Shown one piece after another: positions 1 through 6,045 of a DNA stretch of 7,486 bases. The stretch is from the NCBI GenBank assembly GCA_946482585.1, contig CAMLSI010000258.1, forward strand, positions 1 through 7,486. The letters run 5' to 3'. A model generated the notes under the pieces. That model searched no databases. It was not told the DNA's origin and worked only from the letters and a program-made list of their open reading frames with translations. The stretch is from an uncultured Lysobacteraceae bacterium. Its GTDB lineage: Bacteria > Pseudomonadota > Gammaproteobacteria > Xanthomonadales > Rhodanobacteraceae. A program made the translations under genes and the position numbers. The stretch's first letter is position 1, and each line of letters begins with the position of its first letter.

Positions 1-35
1 TGAACCTCAAAATCAAAAAAATCAGACGCTTGTAT

Positions 36-53
36 GCCGGCATTGTAGCCGGC
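36..53. repeat. Short hairpin overlapping the leftward -10
   Basis: GCCGGC (36-41) and GCCGGC (48-53) form a 6-bp perfect stem around the six bases that are TACAAT on the minus strand. The -10 hexamer of the candidate promoter is therefore exactly the loop. GC-rich chance is possible. Confidence 0.4.
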
Positions 54-71
54 GCTTCCGCCGCGGCGCAA
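42..71 (-). promoter_or_regulatory. Candidate promoter reading leftward out of the window
   Basis: On the minus strand, TTGCGC (71-66) and TACAAT (47-42) are 18 bp apart; the -10 matches consensus at 5 of 6, the -35 at 3 of 6. Downstream on the same strand GAGG occurs at 8-5, a likely ribosome site for a gene whose start codon would be just outside the window. That gene would be divergent from mlaA. Confidence 0.4.
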
Positions 72-72
72 A

Positions 73-90
73 CCGGGGTTTGGACCCCGG
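73..90. repeat. GC-rich hairpin in the mlaA upstream region
   Basis: CCGGGGT (73-79) and ACCCCGG (84-90) form a perfect 7-bp stem with loop TTGG. No T-run follows in either direction. It lies 157 bp before the mlaA start, between the leftward promoter and the mlaA leader; its role is unknown. The rest of 1-246 holds no gene that I can support. Confidence 0.45.
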
Positions 91-246
91 CGCCGGTCCC
101 GGTGTAGACTTCGCAGTTCGCGCGCGAATTCAACGGTCCCGGTTGCGGTGATCCACCGGCCCCCGTCCCGACAAAGAGACGACTTGATTCTGCGAAGATC
201 GGCCCGAAATGCCCGCCCGCGCCCCGCTCTGCAGGAAGCCGTTTGC

Positions 247-1101
247 ATGCCATTCCCCTCGCGCTGGAAGCCGCTGAAGACCCTGACCCTGGTCGCCTTC
301 AGCATCCTGCTGGCCGGTTGCACCATCGCCAAACCGCGGACGGACGATCCGTGGGAACGCTGGAACCGCAAGGCGTATGCGTTCAACGACGCCGCCGACA
401 AGGCCGTGATCCGCCCGGTTGCCGTCGGCTACCGCAAGATCACGACACCGAACATGCGCCGCGTGCTGAGCAACTTCTTCAGCAACCTGCGCATGCCGAT
501 CACGATGGCCAACAACCTGCTGCAGGGCCGTCCGAAGGATTTCACGCGCAGCACGGGCCGTTTCCTCGTCAATACCACGCTCGGCCTCGTCGGGTTCTTC
601 GATCCGGCGAGCCAGATGGGACTGAAGCTGCAGGAACAGGATTTCGGCACGACCCTGGCCAAGTGGGGCGTGCCCGACGGCCCCTACCTCGTGCTGCCGC
701 TGCTCGGTTCGACGACCGCGCGCGACGTGCTCCGCTTTCCAGTCGACCGCTTCTTCGATCCGCTCGCGCTGTACGCGAGCGATCGCGACCTGAAATACAA
801 AGCGCAGTACATGCCGACCTGGCTGTTCCTCGTGACCCTGCGTTCGCGCGGCATCGAGGCCGAAGGCCTGCTCGAAGGCGTCTACGATCCGTACGTGTTC
901 TACCGCGATGCGTATCGCCAGCAGCGCGTCTACCAGATCTACGACGGCAATCCGCCGGTCGAGGTCATCGAGCAGTTGCAGGGCGTCGGTGACGACTTCG
1001 ACCCGGAAGAGCTGCTCGACGAGCAGCGCAGCATCAACAAGCCGCTGCCGCAGAGCGCCGAAGCCGGCAGTTCGCCCGGCGACGACGCGCAGAAACACTG
1101 A
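247..1101 (+). CDS. mlaA: MlaA (VacJ) outer-membrane lipoprotein of the Mla phospholipid transport system
   Basis: The product is 284 residues. MlaA is the outer-membrane part of the Mla system; the family removes mislocalised phospholipid from the outer leaflet and passes it to periplasmic MlaC. Seen here: a lipoprotein signal peptide with a basic N-terminus, a hydrophobic stretch at about 12-23 and the lipobox LLAGC with the acylated cysteine at residue 25. Family-typical segments follow: DPWERWNRKAYAFND (34-48), GRFLVNTTLGLVGFFDPA (104-121), QDFGTTLAKWGV (131-142), GPYLVLPLLGSTTARD (145-160) and YDPYVFYRDAYRQQR (213-227). The tail after about residue 248 is acidic and low-complexity, making the protein somewhat longer than the E. 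coli one. The ATG at 247 is chosen because AGGA/GGAAG lies at 233-238 with good spacing and the signal peptide starts there; the in-frame GTG at 148 would bury the signal peptide. The gene converges on the mlaFEDCB operon. Confidence 0.96.
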   Translation: MPFPSRWKPLKTLTLVAFSILLAGCTIAKPRTDDPWERWNRKAYAFNDAADKAVIRPVAVGYRKITTPNMRRVLSNFFSNLRMPITMANNLLQGRPKDFTRSTGRFLVNTTLGLVGFFDPASQMGLKLQEQDFGTTLAKWGVPDGPYLVLPLLGSTTARDVLRFPVDRFFDPLALYASDRDLKYKAQYMPTWLFLVTLRSRGIEAEGLLEGVYDPYVFYRDAYRQQRVYQIYDGNPPVEVIEQLQGVGDDFDPEELLDEQRSINKPLPQSAEAGSSPGDDAQKH

Positions 1102-1107
1102 CCGCAT

Positions 1108-1128
1108 CCGGCGTCGCGACGACGCCGG
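1108..1128. terminator. Perfect hairpin between convergent mlaA and mlaB; candidate bidirectional terminator
   Basis: Arms CCGGCGTCG (1108-1116) and CGACGCCGG (1120-1128) are exact inverted repeats of 9 bp around a 3-nt loop. The hairpin sits in the 35-bp gap between the mlaA stop and the mlaB stop, where both transcripts must end. There is no T-run on either side, so it is not a textbook intrinsic terminator; it may only slow polymerase or protect 3' ends. Confidence 0.5.
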
Positions 1129-1136
1129 CGTCCAGT

Positions 1137-1448
1137 TCAGCGCTGAAGACCCAGCAATTCCTCGACATCGCCGAGTTGCGCGAGCGCGCGCAAGGTCGCC
1201 GGCAATGCGGTGATCGCGAGTTCGGCGCCGCGCGCGCGCGCGGCGCGGCGCAGCGCGAGCAGCACGGCGAGCCCGGCGCTGTCGCTCGCCGTCAGTCCTG
1301 CGAGATCGAGCGTGGTCACGTCCCCGCGTGCGACGGCCTGCCGTGCATCGGCCAATGCCTTGGCCGCCGTCGCGAATACGAGCGCGCCGGACATCGCGAG
1401 GACGCCCGGCGCCGGTGCCGACAACTGCAACTGCGCGGCAACGCTCAT
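1137..1448 (-). CDS. mlaB: MlaB, STAS-domain subunit of the Mla ABC transporter
   Basis: This 103-residue protein is a single STAS domain. In the MlaFEDB complex, MlaB binds the ATPase MlaF on the cytoplasmic side and is needed for its stability and activity. The sequence shows the STAS pattern: a beta strand ending in MSGAL (19-23), an alanine-rich helix, LDLAGLTASDSAGLAVLLAL (47-66) and a second helix-strand unit. The loop DSAGL (56-60) matches the conserved loop that holds Thr52 in E. coli MlaB and a phosphorylatable serine in anti-sigma antagonists; here the residue is Ser57. Overall similarity to E. coli MlaB is low, so the assignment depends partly on position as last gene of the mla operon. 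Its ATG overlaps the mlaC stop in an ATGA tetranucleotide, implying translational coupling. A region of alternating CG inside the gene encodes Arg/Ala. Confidence 0.88.
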   Translation of the reverse strand: MSVAAQLQLSAPAPGVLAMSGALVFATAAKALADARQAVARGDVTTLDLAGLTASDSAGLAVLLALRRAARARGAELAITALPATLRALAQLGDVEELLGLQR

Positions 1449-2089
1449 TGCTTCGGATTCTTCTCGAGACTTTCCAGGGCCTTGTCGCCCTGGGTTTCCA
1501 GGCGCGTGATCAATTGGTCGAGGCCGGACTTGGCGACTTCGGCCGACACCTGATTGCGGTAGTTCGTCACGTAGGAAATGCCTTCTATGACGACGTCGTA
1601 GGCCTTCCAGTCGCCGTCCTTGGTCTTGCGGAACGCGTAGTCGACCGGAACGCGCTTGCCGTCGTCGAGGATGACTTCGGTACGCACCAGCGAGCGCTTG
1701 TCGTTGAGCTCACCCTTGTACGGCGCGATGTCGATGCGGCCGCGCGTGTAGTTGAGCAGGCCTTCGGCGTAGCGGTGCGCGATCGAGTTGTAGAACGCCT
1801 TGGCGAAGCGCGTACGCTGTTCCGGCGTCGCGCTCTTGGCGTTCTGGCCGAGCACGAGGATGGAGGCGTAGTCGATGTCGAAATGCGGCAGCACGATGCC
1901 GTCGATGAGCTTGATCAGCTTGTCGCGGTCGTTGCGCAGCTCTTCCTTGCGCCCTTCGAGCGCCTTGGCGAGATCGTCAGCGATGCCTTGTACGACGGCA
2001 TTCGGGTCGGCGGGGGCGGCCTGCACGGACGGCAAGGCCGCGAGCAACACGATGGCGAGCAGCGGCAGCAGTTTGCGGAAAACGCTCAT
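1445..2089 (-). CDS. mlaC: MlaC, periplasmic phospholipid-binding shuttle protein
   Basis: The product is 214 residues. MlaC carries phospholipid through the periplasm between outer-membrane MlaA and the inner-membrane MlaFEDB complex. The sequence shows a Sec signal peptide (basic start MSVFRK, hydrophobic core to about residue 19, likely cleavage after SVQA at residue 24). A mature MlaC/Ttg2D-type domain follows, with VLPHFDIDYASILVLG (about 66-81), a region rich in Arg/Tyr (AKAFYNSIAHRYAEGLL), and near the C-terminus the typical WKAYDVVIEGISYVTNYR segment that lines the lipid pocket in this family. Length matches the family (about 210). The ATG at 2089 is preceded by TGAGGT as a ribosome site. 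It lies 9 bp after the mlaD stop and overlaps mlaB by 4 bp, so it is the fourth cistron of the operon. Confidence 0.96.
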   Translation of the reverse strand: MSVFRKLLPLLAIVLLAALPSVQAAPADPNAVVQGIADDLAKALEGRKEELRNDRDKLIKLIDGIVLPHFDIDYASILVLGQNAKSATPEQRTRFAKAFYNSIAHRYAEGLLNYTRGRIDIAPYKGELNDKRSLVRTEVILDDGKRVPVDYAFRKTKDGDWKAYDVVIEGISYVTNYRNQVSAEVAKSGLDQLITRLETQGDKALESLEKNPKQ

Positions 2090-2098
2090 GGATCTACC

Positions 2099-2614
2099 TC
2101 AACGGGTCGCAGGTTCAGGGGGGGCGGGCGGTTCTTCTGCAGGCTTCTTGGCCGGACTGTCGCCGCTACCGACGAGATATTTGCCGATCAGCTCTTCGAG
2201 TTGCATGGAACTTTGCGTGAGGATGATCTCGTCGCCGTTCTTGAACATGTCCGGCGAGCCGCCCGGTTTCAGGGCAACGTACTGATCGCCCAGTAAACCA
2301 CTGGTGAACACCGCCGCAGCCGAGTCGTCGGGCAACTGGTCGTAGCGATTGTCGATCGCGAGCGTGACCAGCGCTTCGAGCCGGTCGGGCTCGAGCTGTA
2401 TGTCGGCGACGCTGCCGATGCGCACGCCGGCGACTTTCACAGGCGCGCGCAGCTTGAGCTGGCCCACGTTCGTGAAACGCGCTTTCAGCGCATAGGTCGG
2501 GCCCTGGCGGTAGTTCGCGAGGCTCGTCGTCTGCGTCGCGAGATAGCCGAGCGCGGCGAAGCCGAGCACGATGAAAAGGCCGGTGCCGATCTGGTGGGAA
2601 CGTCGTTGGGTCAT
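2099..2614 (-). CDS. mlaD: MlaD, MCE-domain substrate-binding subunit of the Mla transporter
   Basis: This 171-residue protein has one N-terminal membrane helix (about 11-28, after QRRSHQIG) followed by a single MCE domain (about 38-118). MlaD forms a hexameric ring on the periplasmic face of MlaE that makes a hydrophobic tunnel for lipid. Seen here: VGQLKLRAPVKVAGVRIGSV (50-69), the canonical MCE core, and TSGLLGDQYVALKPG (104-118), whose LL pair (107-108) matches the pore-loop leucines important in E. coli MlaD. A helix QSSMQLEELIGKYL (134-147) follows, as in the family. The tail from about 150 is Pro/Ala/Glu-rich and probably disordered. The length is slightly under the E. coli protein (183). 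The start lies 16 bp after the mlaE stop with only a weak ribosome site. The gene sits between mlaE and mlaC, as expected for this operon. Confidence 0.97.
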   Translation of the reverse strand: MTQRRSHQIGTGLFIVLGFAALGYLATQTTSLANYRQGPTYALKARFTNVGQLKLRAPVKVAGVRIGSVADIQLEPDRLEALVTLAIDNRYDQLPDDSAAAVFTSGLLGDQYVALKPGGSPDMFKNGDEIILTQSSMQLEELIGKYLVGSGDSPAKKPAEEPPAPPEPATR

Positions 2615-2630
2615 GGCATCACTCGCCGCA

Positions 2631-3401
2631 TCACATCAGGAACGCCGTCATCAGGAAATCGATGGCGAGGGTAAGAATCGAGGAATAGACGACGGTACGC
2701 GTCGTCGCATAGGCGACGCCTTCGCTGGTCGGCGCCGTCGAATAGCCCTGGAAGGTCGCCACCAGGGTGACGACGCCGCCGAACACGACGCTTTTCCAGA
2801 CGCCGTTCATCACGTCGGTCCAGACGTCGACCGCGCCCGTCATGTTCGACCAGAACGTACCGTTGTCGAGGCCGAGCCAGGTCACCGCGACCAGGTGCGA
2901 GCCGAAGATCGCGAGCGCGTTGAAGATGCTCGCGAGCAGCGGCATCGCGACGATGCCGGCGAGGAAGCGCGGCGCGACCACGTAGGCGAGCGGATCGACC
3001 GCCATCATCTCCATGGCCGCGAGCTGGTCGGTCGCGCGCATCAGGCCGATCTCGGCCGTGATCGACGTGCCCGCGCGTCCGGCGAACAGCAGCGCGGTGA
3101 CGACCGGACCGAGTTCGCGGTACAGCGCGATCGCGACGACAGTACCGACCGATGCGGTGCTGCCGAAGCGCGACAGCACCTCGTAGAGCTGCAGACCGAG
3201 CACGAGGCCGATGAACAGGCCGCAGGTCACGATGATGACCAGACTCATCGCACCGACGAAGAAGATCTGGCGCACGGTCTCGGCGAAATGGCGCAGGCTG
3301 CGCGGCAGCGCCGCGAGCACCTGCAGCAGGAACAGCCCCAACGCGCCGATCTGTGCGAGGCCGTCGCCGATCAGACTGCTGCGAACCGGCTTGTCGCTCA
3401 T
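2631..3401 (-). CDS. mlaE: MlaE, permease subunit of the Mla phospholipid ABC transporter
   Basis: This 256-residue integral inner-membrane protein is close in length to E. coli MlaE (260). It forms the dimeric permease between the MlaD ring and the MlaF ATPases. The sequence shows an amphipathic N-terminal segment (about 15-40), then hydrophobic segments at about 46-72, 80-110, 145-178, 200-217 and 234-255. The family signature is nearly unchanged: LYRELGPVVTALLFAGRAG (93-111), then TAEIGLMRATDQLAAMEMMA (115-134), the cytoplasmic coupling region that touches the ATPase. The ATG at 3401 overlaps the mlaF stop (ATGA) and has AGGGG just upstream inside mlaF, a clear coupled ribosome site. The same frame stays open far upstream through mlaF, but that extension is antisense-like GC-rich translation with no relation to MlaE and is not a fusion. 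Confidence 0.97.
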   Translation of the reverse strand: MSDKPVRSSLIGDGLAQIGALGLFLLQVLAALPRSLRHFAETVRQIFFVGAMSLVIIVTCGLFIGLVLGLQLYEVLSRFGSTASVGTVVAIALYRELGPVVTALLFAGRAGTSITAEIGLMRATDQLAAMEMMAVDPLAYVVAPRFLAGIVAMPLLASIFNALAIFGSHLVAVTWLGLDNGTFWSNMTGAVDVWTDVMNGVWKSVVFGGVVTLVATFQGYSTAPTSEGVAYATTRTVVYSSILTLAIDFLMTAFLM

Positions 3402-4228
3402 GCGCGCCCCTTCGTGAAACCGAGGTCGGCCGCATAGTCGCGGGCCGGATAGTGGAACGGCACGGGACCGTCGGCCTCGCCGCCGAAGAACTGGCGCGTC
3501 CAGTCGGTATCGCCGCGCACGAGCTCTTCCGCCGCGCCGTGCGCAGCGACCTTGCCGGCCGCGATCAGATAGATCTGGTCGGCGACGCGACTGATCGCGG
3601 ACAACTCGTGCGCGACGACGATGCTGGTCAGCCCCAACGTTTTGTTGAGCACGCGGATCAGCTTGAGCACCTGGTTCAGCGCGATCGGGTCGAGCCCGAC
3701 GAAGGGCTCGTCGTAGATCAGCAGCATGGGGTCGCGCACGATGGCGCGGGCCAGCGCGACGCGGCGCGCCATGCCGCCCGACAGCTCCGCCGGCATCAGG
3801 TCGGCCGCGCCGCGCAGGCCGACGGCCTGCAACTTGGGCAGAACGATGTTGCGGATCAGCTCTTCCGGCAGCCGGGCGTGCTGGCGCAGCGGAAACGCGA
3901 CGTTCTCGAACACGCTGAAGTCGGTCAGCAGCGCCGAGTTCTGGAACAGATAGCCGATGCGCTCGCGCAGGTCGAACAAGTCGTTGCGGTCGAGGCGTGC
4001 GAGGTCGTGGCCGTCGACGACGATCTCGCCGGCATCGGGCACGAGCTGGCCCGTGATGTGGCGCAGCAGGGTCGTCTTGCCGGTTCCGCTCGGCCCCATG
4101 ATCGCCGTGACCCGGCCGCGCGGAATGTCGAGATCGACGCCGTCGAAGATCACTTTGGCGCCGAGCCGCGTGCGCAGGCCGCGGATCCGGACGAGTGCAT
4201 CGGTGGCCGATGCGGATTCTGCACTCAT
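3398..4228 (-). CDS. mlaF: MlaF, ATPase subunit of the Mla phospholipid ABC transporter
   Basis: The product is 276 residues. MlaF powers lipid movement by MlaFEDB at the inner membrane. All ABC ATPase motifs are intact (numbered from the ATG): Walker A GPSGTGKTT (45-53), Q-loop glutamine in LFQNS (Q96), signature LSGGM (149-153), Walker B LLIYDEP (169-175, catalytic Glu174), D-loop GLDP (178-181) and switch histidine in VAHE (His207). The C-terminal extension ADGPVPFHYPARDYAADLG is characteristic of MlaF-type ATPases, where the tail takes part in dimer contacts and MlaB binding. The start is uncertain by two codons: an in-frame GTG at 4234 is the alternative, and neither has a strong ribosome site. 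It is the first cistron of mlaFEDCB and overlaps mlaE by 4 bp. No convincing sigma-70 promoter is visible in the spacer to gmk. Confidence 0.96.
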   Translation of the reverse strand: MSAESASATDALVRIRGLRTRLGAKVIFDGVDLDIPRGRVTAIMGPSGTGKTTLLRHITGQLVPDAGEIVVDGHDLARLDRNDLFDLRERIGYLFQNSALLTDFSVFENVAFPLRQHARLPEELIRNIVLPKLQAVGLRGAADLMPAELSGGMARRVALARAIVRDPMLLIYDEPFVGLDPIALNQVLKLIRVLNKTLGLTSIVVAHELSAISRVADQIYLIAAGKVAAHGAAEELVRGDTDWTRQFFGGEADGPVPFHYPARDYAADLGFTKGRA

Positions 4229-4345
4229 GGGCACGGTATCTGGATATGTCTCGTCGGTACGGCGGCCGTGGCCGGGAAGTTCGCCATCGCACTGCGGCGG
4301 CGAGCGTGCGGAACGCAGATACGCCGGCCGACGTGACGGCGGCGC

Positions 4346-4375
4346 AAAAACCGGACTACCTTAAGCCATGCCCGG
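4346..4375 (-). terminator. Weak candidate terminator between gmk and mlaF
   Basis: On the minus strand CCGGGC (4375-4370) can pair with GTCCGG (4356-4351) over 6 bp including one G-U pair, followed at once by TTTTT (4350-4346). The 13-nt loop is large and the stem short, so termination would be partial at best. It lies about 20 bp after the gmk stop, the right place to separate yicC-gmk from mlaFEDCB. Nothing else definite is seen in the gmk-mlaF spacer. Confidence 0.3.
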
Positions 4376-4396
4376 CGGCGGAGGAAGCGGCTGCAT

Positions 4397-5017
4397 TCAG
4401 TCGGGTTTCAGCAGATCGGCGATCTGCGCCTCGTGACGGGCGAGCTGATTTTCGCAGCGCAGGCGCTGACTCGTGACGATGGCTCGGAGTTCCGCCAGCG
4501 CCGTCGCGAAATCGTCATTGACGATGATGTAGTCGAATTCGCGGCAATGCGCCATCTCGGCGCGTGCCTCGGCGGTGCGGCGCGCGATGACTGCCTCACT
4601 GTCCGAACCGCGCGAACGCAGGCGGCGCAGCAACTCTTCGCGCGACGGGGGCAGGATGAAGATGCTCACGCAGGGCAGCTTCTTGCGCACCTGCTGCGCG
4701 CCCTGCCAGTCGATCTCGAGCAGCACATCGTGACCCGCCGCGAAACGCTCGGCGACGGTCGCGCGCGAGGTGCCGTAGAGATTGCCGAATACTTCGGCGT
4801 GCTCGAGGAAGGCGTCTTTCTGGATCAGCAGCTCGAACTCGGCACGCTTGACGAAGTGATAGTGAACACCGTCCTTGTCGTTCGGCCGCGGCGGACGCGT
4901 CGTATGCGAGATCGACAGCACGATGCCCGGTTCGCGCTCGAGCAGCGCGTTGACGAGGCTGGACTTGCCTGCCCCCGAGGGCGCCGCGACGATGAACAGG
5001 GTGCCGGGCATCGTCAT
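4397..5017 (-). CDS. gmk: Guanylate kinase
   Basis: This 206-residue enzyme phosphorylates GMP (and dGMP) with ATP to give GDP, an essential cytosolic step in guanine nucleotide synthesis. The sequence shows the P-loop APSGAGKSS (12-20), the GMP-binding stretch [13 protein letters not shown] (35-47, with Arg41), HYHF (52-55), the Glu72 and GNLYGTS segment (78-84), and [10 protein letters not shown] (101-110). A lid region with [18 protein letters not shown] (120-137) and the C-terminal [10 protein letters not shown] (171-180) follow. Length is standard for the family. The start codon lies directly after the yicC stop (TAG then ATG, no gap), so translation is probably coupled. A second ATG two codons in (5011) has better spacing to the upstream GAG and may be the real start. 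The familiar downstream partner rpoZ is absent; the mla operon follows instead. Confidence 0.98.
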   Translation of the reverse strand: MTMPGTLFIVAAPSGAGKSSLVNALLEREPGIVLSISHTTRPPRPNDKDGVHYHFVKRAEFELLIQKDAFLEHAEVFGNLYGTSRATVAERFAAGHDVLLEIDWQGAQQVRKKLPCVSIFILPPSREELLRRLRSRGSDSEAVIARRTAEARAEMAHCREFDYIIVNDDFATALAELRAIVTSQRLRCENQLARHEAQIADLLKPD

Positions 5018-5881
5018 CTACTCGATGTTCTGCACTTGCTCGCGCATCTGCTCGATCAGCACTTTGAGCTCGACAGCGGCCTGGGTCGTACGCTGGTCGA
5101 CCGACTTCGATCCCAGCGTGTTCGCTTCGCGATTGAATTCCTGCATGAGGAAATCGAGCCGGCGGCCGTTGGCGTCGCTGAGCTTCAGGATGCGCCGCGC
5201 TTCGGCCAGGTGCGCGCTGAGGCGATCGAGTTCCTCGTCCACGTCGATGCGCGAGAGCTGCAGCACGAGTTCCTGCTCGAGCCGCGTCGGATCGGTGCCC
5301 TGACGAAAGTCAGCTAGCTTGGCCTCGAGCTTCTGCCGCAGCGCCGCGCGGATCTCGGGCAGCCAGCCGCGGACCTGCGCGACCACGGCAGTGATGCCGT
5401 CGAGACGCTCGCCGATGAAGCCGGCGAGGCGCTCGCCTTCGCGCAGGCGCGTCGCGACCATGTCGTCGAGGGCCTGATCGAGCAGCGCGAGCGCTTCCGC
5501 GTGCAGTTCGCTCTGATCGACTTCGGGTTTCACCAGCACGCCATCGACGGCGAGCAGGCCGACGAATTCCGTGGAGAGATTCGGGAAACGCGGCGCGAGG
5601 CGCGCAGCCGCCTGCTCGAGCTGGGCCAGTAGCGTTTCGTTGAATTCGAGACCGGAGGCGGCGGCGCCGTTGCTGCGCAGGCGCATGCCGAGATCGACCT
5701 TGCCGCGCGTGAGCTTGGCCGCGACGCGTTCGCGCAATTGCGATTCCAGTGCGCGCAATTCCTCGGGCAGGCGCGGGCTCAGCTCGAGATAGCGGTGATT
5801 GACGGAACGCAGCTCGCACGACAACAGGCCCAGCGGGGTCGCACGCTCGGCACTGGCGTACGCGGTCATGCTGCGGATCAT
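5018..5881 (-). CDS. yicC: YicC-family endoribonuclease
   Basis: The product is 287 residues, the same length as E. coli YicC. The family (YicC/YloC, C-terminal DUF1732) has been linked in E. coli to RNA cleavage and small-RNA turnover. The sequence shows the N-terminal signature MIRSMTAYAS, then ELRSVNHRYLELSPRLP (23-39) and KVDLGMRLR (61-69). An internal Leu/Arg/Glu-rich helical region runs about 120-245, with REGERL at 147-152. The C-terminal hallmark GRRLDFLMQEFNREANTLGS (249-268) is present. The ATG at 5881 is chosen because homology starts there and GGGAC precedes it; the frame stays open upstream to 6058 but that part crosses the intergenic region and resembles nothing. It is divergent from rph and joined directly to gmk, a neighbourhood seen in many proteobacteria. 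YicC and RNase PH being back to back suggests a shared role in RNA metabolism (inference). Confidence 0.96.
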   Translation of the reverse strand: MIRSMTAYASAERATPLGLLSCELRSVNHRYLELSPRLPEELRALESQLRERVAAKLTRGKVDLGMRLRSNGAAASGLEFNETLLAQLEQAAARLAPRFPNLSTEFVGLLAVDGVLVKPEVDQSELHAEALALLDQALDDMVATRLREGERLAGFIGERLDGITAVVAQVRGWLPEIRAALRQKLEAKLADFRQGTDPTRLEQELVLQLSRIDVDEELDRLSAHLAEARRILKLSDANGRRLDFLMQEFNREANTLGSKSVDQRTTQAAVELKVLIEQMREQVQNIE

Positions 5882-5909
5882 GGCGGTCCCGGTCGGGAAA
5901 AGGGTCGCA

Positions 5910-5938
5910 ATGGTAAACTCGTCGCCCGCTTTCCCCAA
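5910..5938 (-). promoter_or_regulatory. Candidate sigma-70 promoter of yicC-gmk
   Basis: On the minus strand, TTGGGG (-35, 5938-5933) and TACCAT (-10, 5915-5910) are separated by exactly 17 bp. The -10 matches consensus at 4 of 6 and the -35 at 3 of 6. Transcription would begin near 5903, leaving a leader of about 20 nt with GGGAC as ribosome site before the yicC ATG at 5881. The spacing is sensible, but the match is moderate. Confidence 0.45.
5911..5919 (+). promoter_or_regulatory. Possible extended -10 element for rph, overlapping the yicC -10
   Basis: TGGTAAACT on the plus strand has the extended TGN form before TAAACT (4 of 6 to consensus). No good -35 lies upstream. If used, it would start rph transcripts near 5926, giving a leader of about 180 nt that includes the hairpin at 5961-5983 and the palindrome at 6046-6062. 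It overlaps the candidate yicC -10, so the two directions could compete. Confidence 0.25.
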
Positions 5939-5960
5939 GTTCTCGTCTTTTTGAAGGCCT

Positions 5961-5983
5961 GAACCGTGTCTGCGGCACGGTTC
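5961..5983 (+). repeat. Strong inverted repeat (hairpin) in the yicC-rph intergenic region
   Basis: Arms GAACCGTGTC (5961-5970) and GGCACGGTTC (5974-5983) pair over 10 bp with one G-U wobble and a 3-nt loop TGC; the outer 8 bp are a perfect inverted repeat. It is followed by GTTTG rather than a long T-run, so a terminator role is doubtful. It lies 123 bp before the rph start, in the probable rph leader. Confidence 0.7.
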
Positions 5984-6045
5984 GTTTGCCGTACTGCACG
6001 TCTCCACAACCCCGCCGAACCCGTGCGCCGCACGCGTCTGGCCGC

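Noticed and set aside
148..246. N-terminal extension of MlaA from GTG 148
   Set aside because: It would put 33 residues ahead of the lipoprotein signal peptide; the ATG at 247 has a good ribosome site and normal signal-peptide architecture.
130..1107. 325-codon open frame antisense to mlaA
   Set aside because: It is a mirror of the real gene in GC-rich DNA, with Arg/Ala/Val/Glu-rich composition and no recognisable motif; MlaA on the other strand is certain.
1229..1242. Alternating CG tract, (CG)7, possible Z-DNA-forming sequence
   Set aside because: It is short and is explained by Arg/Ala codons in mlaB in a GC-rich genome.
2631..4292. 553-codon open frame suggesting an MlaF-region/MlaE fusion
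   Set aside because: The upstream half is out of frame with mlaF and very Arg-rich. MlaE has its own ATG at 3401 with an AGGGG ribosome site and the usual ATGA overlap with mlaF.
3353..4336. 327-codon plus-strand frame opposite mlaF (and a 288-codon one at 2571-3437 opposite mlaE)
   Set aside because: Both are low-complexity His/Arg/Glu/Asp/Gln-rich translations typical of the antisense of GC-rich genes, with no domain visible.
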